64,000 nucleotides of DNA from Clostridiales bacterium (GCA_018376135.1 JAHABX010000019.1:6375-70374), one strand, 5' to 3'. Shown: positions 1 to 8,778, counted from the stretch's first letter. The notes: a model not told the origin generated them from the sequence alone. Numbers and translations: made by a program.

Positions 1-727
1 TATCAAGGAAGGCTGCCCGGTGGTGATGCTCAGACAGAAGCCTGAGGTCGAGAGGCTGCTGCTGGGGCACGCAGAGAAGAAGAACTGTCCGGTGGTGACG
101 GCAGATCCTAAGCTTGCAGTCATCCGGAGGAGAGGGCTGATCTCACAGGTATTTGATTATAAGGAAAGGTCGGAGGTGGAGATATCCCTGTCCGGGGAGT
201 ATCAGTTCGCCAATGCGGCACTTGCATTAGAGGTGGTTGATGAGCTTTGCCGCCAGGGATATGAGATCCCGGAGGAAGCGGTGCGGGAAGGTCTGCGGAC
301 TACAGTGTGGAACGGACGGTTTACCGTGATCGCCGGCGATCCGTATTTTATTGTGGACGGAGCACATAACCGGGATGCGGCCCGGAAGCTTAGAGAGAGC
401 ATCGAGCAGTATCTGCAGGGGCACCGCCTGATCTTTATCATGGGTGTGCTGGCAGATAAGGAATATGATGTGGTAGCACAGATGACGGTGCCCTGTGCGG
501 CAGAGGTCATTACGGTGACACCGCCGGACAATCCAAGGGCGCTCCCGGCAGAGGAGCTTGCAGAAGCAGTGGCGGTATATCAGCCGCATGTACAGGCGGC
601 AGACAGTATTTCGGCAGCCGTGGAGAAGGCATATGAGCTGGCGCAGAAGGATGATGTGATCCTTGCATTTGGCTCCCTTTCTTATCTGGGAGAGCTTGTC
701 AGGAGTGTGCAGGGAAGGAGAAAATAG
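1..727 (+). CDS. folC: Folylpolyglutamate synthase/dihydrofolate synthase, C-terminal part
   Basis: The reading frame is open from the window edge (codons from base 2), so the 5' end lies outside. FolC adds glutamate to folates (and in bifunctional forms glutamate to dihydropteroate) using ATP. Visible are the linker motif YQFANAALALEVVDEL and the C-terminal-domain signature FIVDGAHNRDAARKL with its DGAHN core, as in the Mur-ligase-like C-terminal domain. The ATP-binding N-terminal domain is not in the window. The stop codon abuts the ATG of pheA directly, so the two are probably co-transcribed. The family is clear; mono- versus bifunctional cannot be decided. Confidence 0.9.
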   Translation, partial: IKEGCPVVMLRQKPEVERLLLGHAEKKNCPVVTADPKLAVIRRRGLISQVFDYKERSEVEISLSGEYQFANAALALEVVDELCRQGYEIPEEAVREGLRTTVWNGRFTVIAGDPYFIVDGAHNRDAARKLRESIEQYLQGHRLIFIMGVLADKEYDVVAQMTVPCAAEVITVTPPDNPRALPAEELAEAVAVYQPHVQAADSISAAVEKAYELAQKDDVILAFGSLSYLGELVRSVQGRRK

Positions 728-1858
728 ATGGCAGATTTATTGGAGCTTCGCGATCAGATCGATGTGATCGACCGCGAGATGGTGAGGTTGTTTGAAGAGC
801 GGATGGATATCTGCAGACAGGTGGCGGAATATAAGATCGCCAGCGGGAAAAAGGTGCTGGACCGCACCCGTGAGATGCAGAAGCTGGAGACGCTGGGAGG
901 ACTGGCGCACAGCGATTTTAACCGTCACGGCATACAGGAGCTGTTTCAGCAGATCATGGCAATGAGCAGGAAACTGCAGTATCAGCTTCTGGAAGCGGAA
1001 GGTGTGTCGGGAAATCTGCCCTTTACCCAGATCGATCAGATTGACCGGCAGCACTGCCGGGTGGTCTATCAGGGGGTAGAGGGCGCTTACAGCCATCAGG
1101 CGGCCATGGAGTATTTTGGAAAACAGGTGAATGTGTTCCACATGGCAAGCTGGAAGGAATGTATGGAAGCGATCAAGGAGGGCATGGCAGATTATGCGGT
1201 GCTTCCTATAGAAAATTCCTCTGCAGGCGAGGTCAATGATATCTACGATCTTCTGGAGGAATATGAGAATTTTATCGTGGGAGAGCAGATCATTCAGGTC
1301 AGCCATGCGCTGCTGGGTGTGCCGGGGGCAGAGCTTACCGATGTGAAGACGGTATTTTCCCATCCCCAGGCGCTGATGCAGTGTTCGGTCTATCTGGAGG
1401 AGCATGAAGCGTGGCGGCAGATTAGTCTTCCCAATACGGCAATGGCAGCGGAGAAGGTGGCGCAGGAGATGGACAAAAGCCAGGCGGCGATCGCCAGCGA
1501 AGCGGCGGCAGAGCATTACGGGCTGAAGATCCTCCAGATGCCCATCAATCACAACCGGTTCAATTCCACCCGCTTTATCATAGTCACCAACCGGAAGATG
1601 TACGAAAAGGACGCGAAGAAGGTAAGTATCTGTTTTGAGCTGCCCCATACCAGCGGAAGTCTGTACAATATCCTGTCTCATGTGATCTATAATGATCTGA
1701 ACATGTGCAAGATCGAGTCCAGACCCATACCGGGGCGCAACTGGGAATATCATTTCTTCGTTGATTTTGAAGGAAATTTAAATGACAGTGCGGTAAAGAA
1801 CGCGATCCGCGGAATTATGGAAGAAGCGGTGAATTTTAAGATTCTGGGAAATTATTAA
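728..1858 (+). CDS. pheA: Bifunctional chorismate mutase / prephenate dehydratase (P-protein)
   Basis: This 376-residue enzyme converts chorismate to prephenate and prephenate to phenylpyruvate, the committed steps of phenylalanine synthesis. Residues 1-90 form an AroQ-type chorismate mutase helix bundle (LRDQIDVIDREMVRLF). Residues 112-290 are prephenate dehydratase, starting VVYQGVEGAYSHQ and holding the catalytic TRF motif at 281-283. Residues 298-376 are an ACT domain with the ESRP phenylalanine-binding motif at 330-333, so feedback inhibition by Phe is expected. The ATG follows the folC stop with no gap; a purine-rich AAGGAGA lies just upstream inside folC. Length and domain order are typical of clostridial PheA. 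Confidence 0.95.
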   Translation: MADLLELRDQIDVIDREMVRLFEERMDICRQVAEYKIASGKKVLDRTREMQKLETLGGLAHSDFNRHGIQELFQQIMAMSRKLQYQLLEAEGVSGNLPFTQIDQIDRQHCRVVYQGVEGAYSHQAAMEYFGKQVNVFHMASWKECMEAIKEGMADYAVLPIENSSAGEVNDIYDLLEEYENFIVGEQIIQVSHALLGVPGAELTDVKTVFSHPQALMQCSVYLEEHEAWRQISLPNTAMAAEKVAQEMDKSQAAIASEAAAEHYGLKILQMPINHNRFNSTRFIIVTNRKMYEKDAKKVSICFELPHTSGSLYNILSHVIYNDLNMCKIESRPIPGRNWEYHFFVDFEGNLNDSAVKNAIRGIMEEAVNFKILGNY

Positions 1859-1873
1859 CAGGAGGCAGACAGG

Positions 1874-2734
1874 ATGAGACCATATGTAATTACAACCGAC
1901 AGCAGTGCAGATCTGACACAGGAATATTTACAGGCTAATGAGGTGGGCATGGTGTCCCTGAACTGCCTGATGGATGGAGAGGTATATAATACGGAGAATC
2001 CGCTCCCGGTGGAGGAGTTTTATGAGAAAATACGCCAGGGATCCATGCCGACCACTTCTCAGGTGAACCCGGATCAGGCAAAAGCGCTTTTTGAGCCATA
2101 TATAAAGGAAGGAAGGGATGTGCTGCATCTTGCGTTTTCTTCTGCTCTGAGCGGAACCTGTCAGAGCGCGGTCATCGCGGCAAATGAACTGATGGAGGAG
2201 TATCCGGACAGCCGGATCATTGTGGTGGACACGCTGACGGCAGCCATGGGTCAGGGACTTCTGGTCCATAAGGCAGTTCAGATGAAGAATGCAGGCGTCT
2301 CTCTGGAGGAGGCGGCAGCATGGTGTGAGGAAAACAAGCTGCATGTGGCAGCCTATGTGACGGTGGATGATCTGTTCCATCTGCATCGGGGCGGCCGTGT
2401 CTCCAAAAGTACGGCGATCCTGGGCAGTCTTGCAGGGATCAAACCCCTTCTGCGCATTGACAATGAGGGGAAACTGGAGGTGATCGGCAAGGTCAGAGGC
2501 AGGAAGAAAGCGGTCCAGACCATCATCGAGAATCTGATGGAGAGCCTGTCAGATGGTGAGACCACGGTCTTCATCAGTCATGGAGACTGTCTGGCAGAGG
2601 CGGAAGCGATCCGGAAGCATCTGGAGGAAACATACGGCATAAAGGAGACTATGATCAATTTTGTAGGTCCGGTGGTCGGCGCCCATACGGGTGCGGGGGT
2701 ACTGGCGGTCTTTGCCCTCTGTAAATCCAGATAG
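1874..2734 (+). CDS. DegV family fatty-acid-binding protein
   Basis: This 286-residue protein starts with the DegV signature TTDSSADL and holds the fatty-acid pocket segment FSSALSGTCQSA. The C-terminal region FVGPVVGAHTGAGVLAVF is also diagnostic. DegV/FakB proteins bind fatty acids; FakB members present them to the kinase FakA for phosphorylation. No fakA is seen nearby, so the lipid-handling role is from family knowledge only. An AGGAGG site precedes the ATG by about 7 bases. The gene lies 15 bases after pheA and is convergent with the PHP gene; a short palindrome TAGAGATCTCTA lies between them. Confidence 0.9.
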   Translation: MRPYVITTDSSADLTQEYLQANEVGMVSLNCLMDGEVYNTENPLPVEEFYEKIRQGSMPTTSQVNPDQAKALFEPYIKEGRDVLHLAFSSALSGTCQSAVIAANELMEEYPDSRIIVVDTLTAAMGQGLLVHKAVQMKNAGVSLEEAAAWCEENKLHVAAYVTVDDLFHLHRGGRVSKSTAILGSLAGIKPLLRIDNEGKLEVIGKVRGRKKAVQTIIENLMESLSDGETTVFISHGDCLAEAEAIRKHLEETYGIKETMINFVGPVVGAHTGAGVLAVFALCKSR

Positions 2735-2740
2735 AGATCT

Positions 2741-3586
2741 CTAACCGCGTGCAGCCTTCAGCTCGTCCAGAAGGCTGTACGGAATAGAAAGATTGGATCG
2801 TACGCCTGTTCCCATTGCGATGTCCGGCTTATTCCTTCCGTGGAAGTCGGAGCCTCCGGTGATGAGCAGGCTGTATTTTTGTGCGAGAAGGCGCATGGCA
2901 GCCGTATCGGAGCCGCGGTTCATGACATAGACAGCTTCAATGCCCATAAGTCCGGCGTCTGCAAGCTCTGCCACCAGCCCGTCAAGCTGCTTTCTGGACA
3001 GAGAATACAGAAGCGGATGGGCAAGGACAGGGATGCCCCGGTATTGGCGGATGAGTCTGATGGCATCCGCGGGAGTGATCTGTTCCCTGGGAACGAAGCA
3101 GGAGGCATGATCTCCCAGATATTTGTCAAAGGCGATGGTCCGGCTGGGCGTCAGACCCTGCTCCACAAGCCATGCAGCCATATGGGCACGGGTGATGACT
3201 GCATCCGGCCAGCGCTCCTGCAGCTTTTCCACCGTAATGGGAAATCCGGCATGTTCCTGAAGCCTTTGGCACATCCGTTCGTTTCGGGTATTCCGGGTAT
3301 CCACAAATGCGTGGAGCGTATCCTGGAATCCGGTGGACAGATAGTCCATGTAATAGCCAAGGATGTGGATATCTCTGTGCTGCCATCTGGTGGAGAACTC
3401 AATACCGGGAATGACCTCCAGTCCGGCAGGGGCTGCGGCTGTGGCGCGCCGGATACCGTCAGTCGTATCGTGGTCGGTCAGAGCAAAGGCGGACAGACCG
3501 GTATCCAGCGCCAGGCGGACCAGCTCCTCGGGAGTCAGTGTGCCGTCGGAGATGCAGGAATGTACATGCAGATCAATGGTTTTCAT
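2741..3586 (-). CDS. PHP domain phosphoesterase
   Basis: This 281-residue single-domain PHP protein begins with the metal-binding motif DLHVHSCISDGTLTPEEL (HxH plus D). Further metal ligands are suggested by ALTDHDTTDG, the GIEFS motif, a central LAHPLL and a C-terminal SDFHG. This is the layout of the YciV/RNase AM-like group, which hydrolyses 3',5'-nucleoside bisphosphates and trims RNA 5' ends; assignment within that group is inference. The gene is divergent from the MATE exporter at 3656 and convergent with degV. Start chosen at the ATG just before the conserved motif; AGGAGGC lies upstream on the minus strand. Confidence 0.85.
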   Translation of the reverse strand: MKTIDLHVHSCISDGTLTPEELVRLALDTGLSAFALTDHDTTDGIRRATAAAPAGLEVIPGIEFSTRWQHRDIHILGYYMDYLSTGFQDTLHAFVDTRNTRNERMCQRLQEHAGFPITVEKLQERWPDAVITRAHMAAWLVEQGLTPSRTIAFDKYLGDHASCFVPREQITPADAIRLIRQYRGIPVLAHPLLYSLSRKQLDGLVAELADAGLMGIEAVYVMNRGSDTAAMRLLAQKYSLLITGGSDFHGRNKPDIAMGTGVRSNLSIPYSLLDELKAARG

Positions 3587-3655
3587 GAAAGAAGCCTCCT
3601 TGTGCGGCTTTAGCAGATACCGCAGATAAATAGTGATAGAAAGAGTATAACATAT

Positions 3656-4990
3656 ATGAAGGATTTTTTGAAAATAGTATTTGGACTGGCATTTCCCATT
3701 GCTCTTCAGAACCTGATCAACACAGGTGTGACGACAGCCGATGTGGTCATGCTGGGAATGGTAGGAGAGACAGCTCTCTCCAGCGGCTCCCTGGCGGGAC
3801 AGGTGCAGTTTGTGATGGGACTGATGATCTTTGGAATGTCATCGGGTGCATCGGTACTGACGGCGCAGTATTGGGGAAAGAAGGAGATCGGGACCATTGA
3901 AAAGGTATTTGGCATGACCATCAGCTTTTCTCTGACAGCAGGCTGTATCTTCTTCGCGGCGGCGGAATTTTTCCCGGAGAGCTTAATGCATATTTTCTCC
4001 TCAGAGGAAGAAGTTATTACAAATGGTGCGGCATATCTTCGAATCGTGGCATTCAGTTATCCGCTGTCAGCATTTACCATGGGATATCTTTATCTCATGA
4101 GGAGCATTGAACGGGTAAAGATCGGAACGGCGGTATATGCAGGTTCTCTTGCCATGAACGTGGTTCTGAACGCAGTCTTTATCTTCGGAGCGGGGAGTAT
4201 ACCGGCAATGGGAGTCCGCGGAGCGGCGATCGCCACACTGCTGTCCCGATGCTTCGAGTTTGTGGTAGTGCTTCTCTATATATGGAAGGGAAATCGTCAG
4301 GTGCTTTTAAGACCCCGGTATTTTATCCATTTTGACCGGGCGCTGCTGAAGGACTTTCTGATCCTGTCTATTCCGGTAGTGCTCAATGAGACACTCTGGG
4401 GAGCGGGGATGTCCGCCAATGCGGCGATCCTGGGACAGATGGGAAGCGCTGCCGCGGCTGCCAACTCGGTGGTCCGCGTGATCCGTGAGCTTGTGATGGT
4501 CATGAGTATCGGGCTGTCTGCGGCGACTGCCGTGCTGGTTGGAAAAGCGATCGGAGAGAAGAGATTTGATATGGCAGAATTGTATGCGAAGCGGATGGTG
4601 GCGCTCAGCGTGATCGTAACGGCAGTGACCAGCACGTGTATGCTGCTTCTGCGCCGTCCGATCTGCAATGCGCTGACGCTGGGCGATCAGGCGAGAGATT
4701 ATCTCATGTTCATGCTGATCATACTTGCCTTCTATGGTCTTGCCCAGGCAGTGAGCTGTCCGGTCATCGTCGGGGTGCTCCGCGGAGGCGGAGACACCCG
4801 GTTCGGTCTGATCCTGGAGGGCTGTGCCCTGTGGGGAGGTTCTATCCTGCTGGGCGCCATCGGAGCTTTTTACCTGCAGCTTCCCGTGAAGGCGGTATTT
4901 GTCCTTTTGATGCTGGATGAGTTCATTAAGCTGCCCTTTTCCTGGTGGAGATACCGGACAAAGGTATGGCTGAAGGATCTGACCAGGTAG
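3656..4990 (+). CDS. MATE family efflux transporter
   Basis: This 444-residue polytopic membrane protein has about twelve hydrophobic segments in two halves and starts with the MATE-like FPIALQNLINTGVTTADVVMLG. MATE proteins are Na+- or H+-driven antiporters exporting cationic drugs and metabolites; the substrate cannot be read from sequence. It is unrelated in context to the second MATE gene at 49848, which is in a TetR operon. The ribosome site is weak (AGAAAGAG). No terminator is evident before the malic-enzyme promoter. Confidence 0.9.
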   Translation: MKDFLKIVFGLAFPIALQNLINTGVTTADVVMLGMVGETALSSGSLAGQVQFVMGLMIFGMSSGASVLTAQYWGKKEIGTIEKVFGMTISFSLTAGCIFFAAAEFFPESLMHIFSSEEEVITNGAAYLRIVAFSYPLSAFTMGYLYLMRSIERVKIGTAVYAGSLAMNVVLNAVFIFGAGSIPAMGVRGAAIATLLSRCFEFVVVLLYIWKGNRQVLLRPRYFIHFDRALLKDFLILSIPVVLNETLWGAGMSANAAILGQMGSAAAAANSVVRVIRELVMVMSIGLSAATAVLVGKAIGEKRFDMAELYAKRMVALSVIVTAVTSTCMLLLRRPICNALTLGDQARDYLMFMLIILAFYGLAQAVSCPVIVGVLRGGGDTRFGLILEGCALWGGSILLGAIGAFYLQLPVKAVFVLLMLDEFIKLPFSWWRYRTKVWLKDLTR

Positions 4991-5017
4991 GTCAGAGGAC
5001 AGCCATCAGAAAAATGA

Positions 5018-5045
5018 TTGACTTTTTTGTAGAAAGAGATATGAT
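5018..5045 (+). promoter_or_regulatory. Promoter of the malic enzyme gene
   Basis: TTGACT at 5018-5023 and TATGAT at 5040-5045 are separated by 16 bases, a good sigma-A promoter for the gene at 5079. It would give a leader of about 25 bases with the ribosome site in it. Confidence 0.6.
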
Positions 5046-5078
5046 TTTCTTAAAGAAATTGTGAAGGAGGATATTACA

Positions 5079-6254
5079 TTGGATTATGCAAAGGAATCAC
5101 TGAGACTTCATAATGAATGGAAGGGAAAGATTGAGGTGGTGACAACAGTTCCGGTTGCGACCAAGGACGATCTGTCCCTTGCCTATACCCCGGGTGTCGC
5201 ACAGCCCTGTCTGGAGATTCAGAAGGACGTGAACAAAAGCTATGAGCTGACCCGCCGCCACAATATGTGCCTGGTGGTGACAGATGGAACGGCTGTACTC
5301 GGACTTGGCGATATCGGACCGGAGGCCGGCATGCCGGTTATGGAAGGTAAATGTGTCCTGTTCAAAGCCTTTGGAGATGTGGATGCCTTTCCGCTCTGCA
5401 TTAAGAGTAAGGATGTGGACGAGATTGTAAATACCATCTATATGATATCCGGAAGCTTTGCCGGTGTCAACCTGGAAGATATCTCTGCACCGCGCTGTTT
5501 CGAGATCGAGAGGAAATTAAAAGAAAAATGTGATATCCCGATTTTCCATGATGATCAGCATGGTACGGCGATCATTACTCTGGCAGGACTGACCAATGCG
5601 CTGAAGGTGGTCGGCAAGAAGAAAGAGGATGTGAAGGTGGTTGTCAACGGAGCGGGAGCAGCAGCCATCTCGATTACCAGACTGCTTCTGACCGCTGGTT
5701 ATTCCCATATTACGCTCTGTGACCGTAAGGGTGCGATCTATGAAGGACGTACAGAGGGCATGAATCCCGTGAAGGAGGAGATGGCAAAGCTGACCAACCG
5801 TGAGAAGAAGCGGGGAACACTGGCTGATATGCTGGTTGGTGCAGATGTTTTCATCGGTGTGAGCGCTCCGAAGATGGTGACGACGGAGATGGTCAGAACC
5901 ATGAACAAGGATGCAGTCATCTTTGCATGTGCGAACCCGACGCCGGAGATCTTCCCGGATGAGGCGAAGGCAGGAGGAGCAAAGGTCGTATCCACCGGAA
6001 GAAGTGACTATCCGAACCAGATCAATAATGTACTTGCATTTCCGGGTATCTTCCGGGGAGCTTTCGATGTAAGAGCAAGTGATATCAACGATGAGATGAA
6101 GCTGGCTGCGGCGGAAGCGCTGGCAGGACTGATCTCTGAGGAAGAGCTCAACGAGGAGTATATCATTCCCAAGGCATTTGATCCGAGAGTAGGCAAGACC
6201 GTTGCGGCTGCAGTTGCAGAGGCGGCAAGAAAAACAGGAGTTGCCAGAATCTGA
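5079..6254 (+). CDS. NAD(P)-dependent malic enzyme
   Basis: Catalyses oxidative decarboxylation of malate to pyruvate with reduction of NAD(P)+. Visible are LAYTPGVAQPC, the metal-site region IFHDDQHGTAI, and the dinucleotide-binding stretch VVVNGAGAAAISI. It is a 391-residue bacterial short-form enzyme without a phosphotransacetylase tail. The GTG at 5061 cannot be the start because GAAGGAGG at 5063-5070 is the ribosome site; the start is the TTG at 5079, eight bases later, giving an N-terminus MDYAKESLRL. Coenzyme preference is not determined. Upstream is its own promoter; downstream lies an AT-rich gap. Confidence 0.93.
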   Translation: MDYAKESLRLHNEWKGKIEVVTTVPVATKDDLSLAYTPGVAQPCLEIQKDVNKSYELTRRHNMCLVVTDGTAVLGLGDIGPEAGMPVMEGKCVLFKAFGDVDAFPLCIKSKDVDEIVNTIYMISGSFAGVNLEDISAPRCFEIERKLKEKCDIPIFHDDQHGTAIITLAGLTNALKVVGKKKEDVKVVVNGAGAAAISITRLLLTAGYSHITLCDRKGAIYEGRTEGMNPVKEEMAKLTNREKKRGTLADMLVGADVFIGVSAPKMVTTEMVRTMNKDAVIFACANPTPEIFPDEAKAGGAKVVSTGRSDYPNQINNVLAFPGIFRGAFDVRASDINDEMKLAAAEALAGLISEEELNEEYIIPKAFDPRVGKTVAAAVAEAARKTGVARI

Positions 6255-6354
6255 ACATTTTCTGGATGAGCAGAATTCTTGTATTTATTAAGAAGGAGAT
6301 ATCATGGAATTGTCAATAAGATGATTCTATGATGTCTTTTTTGTTTTTATGATA

Positions 6355-6383
6355 TTGACTGTAAGGTGAGTATAAGTTATATT
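6355..6383 (+). promoter_or_regulatory. Promoter for the 62-residue small protein
   Basis: TTGACT at 6355-6360 and TATATT at 6378-6383 with a 17-base spacer. Transcription would start near 6390 and give a leader of about 95 bases before the small gene at 6486. The gap 6255-6354 holds only a SD-preceded six-codon ORF (6304) of doubtful meaning. Confidence 0.5.
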
Positions 6384-6485
6384 ATAGGTAAATATCTAAA
6401 ACATTCAGTATTCGATATATCAGCATACAGCATTCGTCTGTAAAGGAACCACGGAACAAGTACATTGATAAAGGATGGTGCAAAG

Positions 6486-6674
6486 ATGAAGGTGACTGAA
6501 AACGATATGAATGAAAAAGAAATGATTAATAATCTTATTGATAACTACACGAGTTTACAGCGTATAAAAAAGGCAGCTGATATGAATAAAGAGGTTGAAT
6601 ACCAGATTACTGTATTAAAAGCAAAGCTTGAATCATTTGGCATTGTAACAAGTGATCTGAATATTCCTGAATAG
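6486..6674 (+). CDS. Small hypothetical protein, 62 residues
   Basis: Not a family I recognise. The product is charged and mostly helical in appearance, with a heptad-like middle section (LIDNYTSLQRIKKAADMNKE). A TTG at 6465 opens the frame, but AAGGATGG at 6471-6478 sits seven bases before the ATG at 6486, which is the better start. It has its own promoter at 6355 and lies just upstream of the DUF3990/HTH pair. It does not resemble DUF3791, the small partner often found with DUF3990. Base composition is lower in GC than the flanking core genes, fitting an acquired insert. Confidence 0.5.
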   Translation: MKVTENDMNEKEMINNLIDNYTSLQRIKKAADMNKEVEYQITVLKAKLESFGIVTSDLNIPE

Positions 6675-6775
6675 TAATCTACAGACCAAGGGTGTAGATC
6701 CTGTTGAATTATTACTGTATATCATCTTAGAAAGCAGCTGCAAAAGTTTGGTGTGCCTGATATCCATAGCACTCA

Positions 6776-6831
6776 TTGACAAACTAATACTGTAGTATTA
6801 TAATAATGACAAACTAATACTGCGGTATTAT
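6776..6831 (+). promoter_or_regulatory. Consensus promoter with twin palindromic operators
   Basis: TTGACA (6776-6781) and TATAAT (6799-6804) with exactly 17 bases between. The spacer and first -10 bases are a palindrome, TAATACTGTAGTATTA (6785-6800). A second copy TAATACTGCGGTATTA lies at 6815-6830. The whole 25-base unit is repeated with a 30-base period (6777-6801 and 6807-6831). A repressor bound here would block RNA polymerase; the HTH protein at 7510 is the obvious candidate. Confidence 0.8.
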
Positions 6832-6845
6832 TTCGGAGGTGCCTT

Positions 6846-7547
6846 ATGGAACAGGATTTGATCATCTACCACGGCTCTCAGCAAATCGTTGAGGTGCCAA
6901 AGTTTGGTATTGGAAAGAAATACAACGATTACGGACAGGGTTTTTACTGTACCGAAAATATCGAGCTTGCAAAAGAATGGGCATGCCCTGTAAAAAATGA
7001 TGGTTACTCCAACAAGTACGGTCTGACGCTTGACGGAATGAATGTCATGCACTTGACTGAGGGGGAATTTAATATCCTTAACTGGCTCGCAATTTTACTT
7101 GCTCATAGAAAATTTGACATTAATTCGCCTGTTGGCAACAACGCAAGAGAATTTATTCTGGATCGCTTTATGCCTGATACAGCAGATGTGGATGTGATGA
7201 TCGGCTATCGTGCCGATGATTCTTATTTCTCTTTTGCAGAAGATTTCGTGAATAATACCATCTCTCTCAGAGACTTGGAACTTGCCATGCAGCTTGGTAC
7301 TCTTGGCGAACAGGTTGTCTTACTCTCTGAACGCTCCTTTCAGCAAATTGAGTTTATCGAATACGAAGCTGTCGATTATCGGGAATACTACTACAAACGG
7401 GCGGAAAGAGATCAAAATGCAAGAACTGCTTACAAAAGTAAGAAAAAGAATCTGCAGCAGCTCATGGACGATATTTTTGTTCTCGATATTATGAGGGAGG
7501 ATATGAAGTATGACGACCCACGCTTACAATCAGTTATATCTGAATAA
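6846..7547 (+). CDS. DUF3990 protein, ADP-ribosyltransferase-like putative toxin
   Basis: This 233-residue protein opens with IIYHGSQQIVEVPKFG and GFYCTENIELAKEWA, the N-terminal signature of DUF3990. That fold resembles ADP-ribosyltransferases, with the early YHG and the later YxTxN-like strand corresponding to NAD-binding elements; the activity is inferred from the family, not shown. A TTTCGGAGGTGC site precedes the ATG. The next gene, an HTH protein, overlaps its 3' end by 38 bases, the compact order of a toxin-antitoxin operon. The AT-rich sequence and consensus promoter with operators upstream support an acquired, self-regulated module. Confidence 0.75.
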   Translation: MEQDLIIYHGSQQIVEVPKFGIGKKYNDYGQGFYCTENIELAKEWACPVKNDGYSNKYGLTLDGMNVMHLTEGEFNILNWLAILLAHRKFDINSPVGNNAREFILDRFMPDTADVDVMIGYRADDSYFSFAEDFVNNTISLRDLELAMQLGTLGEQVVLLSERSFQQIEFIEYEAVDYREYYYKRAERDQNARTAYKSKKKNLQQLMDDIFVLDIMREDMKYDDPRLQSVISE

Positions 7548-8142
7548 ATCTTCCCGTGCTGTTGGCAATATGCTCCACGATGCGGTATTGGAGTTCGGAA
7601 TAAATGGTACGGATTTCCTGAATCGATTTATTCAATCTGGTGTTGCCGGGCAGATTGAAAGCGGCAATCCCAAATACATTGCAGGAAAAAGCGGTATGGA
7701 ATTGTTTCTGGAGGTTATGGAGAAGACCACCGGACAGATCTTCAATGCAGAACCCGCTCCAAGCTATGATCGCAGCGACGTATATTGGGCAGGCTGGATG
7801 CTGACGCATTATCAATGGTACTCCGGTCGTACCTTTAAGAGCATACTGGACGCCGTTCCCTACGAAGAGCTTATGGGACTTTACAGAACGCTTCACGAAG
7901 CAGATATTCAAAAGAGCTACGAGGTTCTTGACGCTCACTTTTCTCATTGTGAAAGCAGGTTGAAGACAGTCAGGAAGCATTGCGGATTAACACAGGAGGC
8001 ACTTGCCGATGAATCCGGTGTCTCACTCAATACCATCCGTGCATACGAACGGAAAAGCAAAGATTTGAATAAGGCTCAGTTTAATATTGTGATGCGTCTT
8101 GCCGGAGCCTTAAAGTGTGATGTGTCCGAGCTTCTTGAGTAA
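7510..8142 (+). CDS. HTH protein, putative antitoxin/autorepressor of the DUF3990 gene
   Basis: The 210-residue product has a C-terminal XRE-type helix-turn-helix at about residues 150-208 (TVRKHCGLTQEALADESGVSLNTIRAYER). The N-terminal 140 residues are of unrecognised type and may bind the DUF3990 protein. It starts inside the end of the toxin-like gene after a GGGAGG site, so translation is coupled. Its likely targets are the two palindromes at 6785-6800 and 6815-6830. The antitoxin role is inference from gene order, overlap and HTH; an unrelated regulatory pair cannot be ruled out. Confidence 0.7.
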   Translation: MTTHAYNQLYLNKSSRAVGNMLHDAVLEFGINGTDFLNRFIQSGVAGQIESGNPKYIAGKSGMELFLEVMEKTTGQIFNAEPAPSYDRSDVYWAGWMLTHYQWYSGRTFKSILDAVPYEELMGLYRTLHEADIQKSYEVLDAHFSHCESRLKTVRKHCGLTQEALADESGVSLNTIRAYERKSKDLNKAQFNIVMRLAGALKCDVSELLE

Positions 8143-8259
8143 CACCGTCTACGGCAGCGTCAGGAAAAAATGTGTTCGCAAGGAGAAAACGAAAAAACCC
8201 CTTGCATTTGCGCCAACTTGTGCTATACTGAGAATAACATAATACGTAGACTGAAGAAA

Positions 8260-8302
8260 GGGGTGGACAAAAGTCCACTCCTTCTTATATGTAAGAAGGA
8301 GG
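8260..8302 (+). promoter_or_regulatory. Tandem hairpins in the rimP leader, second one masks the ribosome site
   Basis: GGGGTGGAC (8260-8268) pairs with GTCCACTCC (8273-8281) around AAAA. Immediately after, CTTCTTA (8281-8287) pairs with TAAGAAG (8292-8298), which is the left part of the AAGAAGGAGG ribosome site of rimP. The pair could make translation of rimP conditional. A possible -10 (TATACT, 8224-8229) lies upstream without a clear -35. Confidence 0.5.
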
Positions 8303-8310
8303 ATTCATAC

Positions 8311-8778
8311 TTGGCAAAAAGAGAAGTTTATGAGCAGAAGACAGAAGCGCTGCTGCTGCCGATGATGGAAGAGCATCATTTTGAACTTGTGGATGTGGAG
8401 TTTGTCAAAGAGGCAGGAACCTGGTTTCTGCGGGCTTACATTGATAAGCCGGGAGGAATCACGATTGATGACTGCGAGGTTGTGAGCAGGGCATTATCTG
8501 ATCGGCTGGATGAAGAGAACTTTATCGAGGAAACCTATATTCTGGAGGTGAGCTCTCCGGGGCTTGGCAGACCGCTGAAGAAGGACAAAGACTTTGTGAG
8601 AAGCCTTGGTGAATCCGTGGAGGTAAGGCTGTTCCGGGCAATCGATAAGCAGAAGGAATTTACAGGAATTCTGAAAGCCTGGGATAAAGAGACCGTTACT
8701 CTGGAGTTTGAGGACGAAGCCGAATTGACGATCGAGAGAGCGAATATCGCGCTGATCCGTCTGGCATTTGATTTTTAA
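8311..8778 (+). CDS. rimP: Ribosome maturation factor RimP
   Basis: The 155-residue protein assists 30S subunit assembly. It shows FELVDVEFVKEAGTWFLRAYIDKPGGI and the hallmark LEVSSPGLGRPLK. The reading frame is open from 8170, but AAGAAGGAGG at 8293-8302 followed after eight bases by TTG at 8311 marks the true start (MAKREVYEQK); the residues before it have no counterpart in the family. First gene of the nusA-infB operon, with nusA 17 bases downstream. Its ribosome site is partly inside a leader hairpin. Confidence 0.93.
   Translation: MAKREVYEQKTEALLLPMMEEHHFELVDVEFVKEAGTWFLRAYIDKPGGITIDDCEVVSRALSDRLDEENFIEETYILEVSSPGLGRPLKKDKDFVRSLGESVEVRLFRAIDKQKEFTGILKAWDKETVTLEFEDEAELTIERANIALIRLAFDF

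Noticed and set aside
5061..5078. GTG start for malic enzyme
   Set aside because: The GTG is followed at once by the GAAGGAGG ribosome site of the TTG at 5079.
8170..8310. N-terminal extension of RimP
   Set aside because: It contains the leader hairpins and ribosome site, and the residues do not fit the family.
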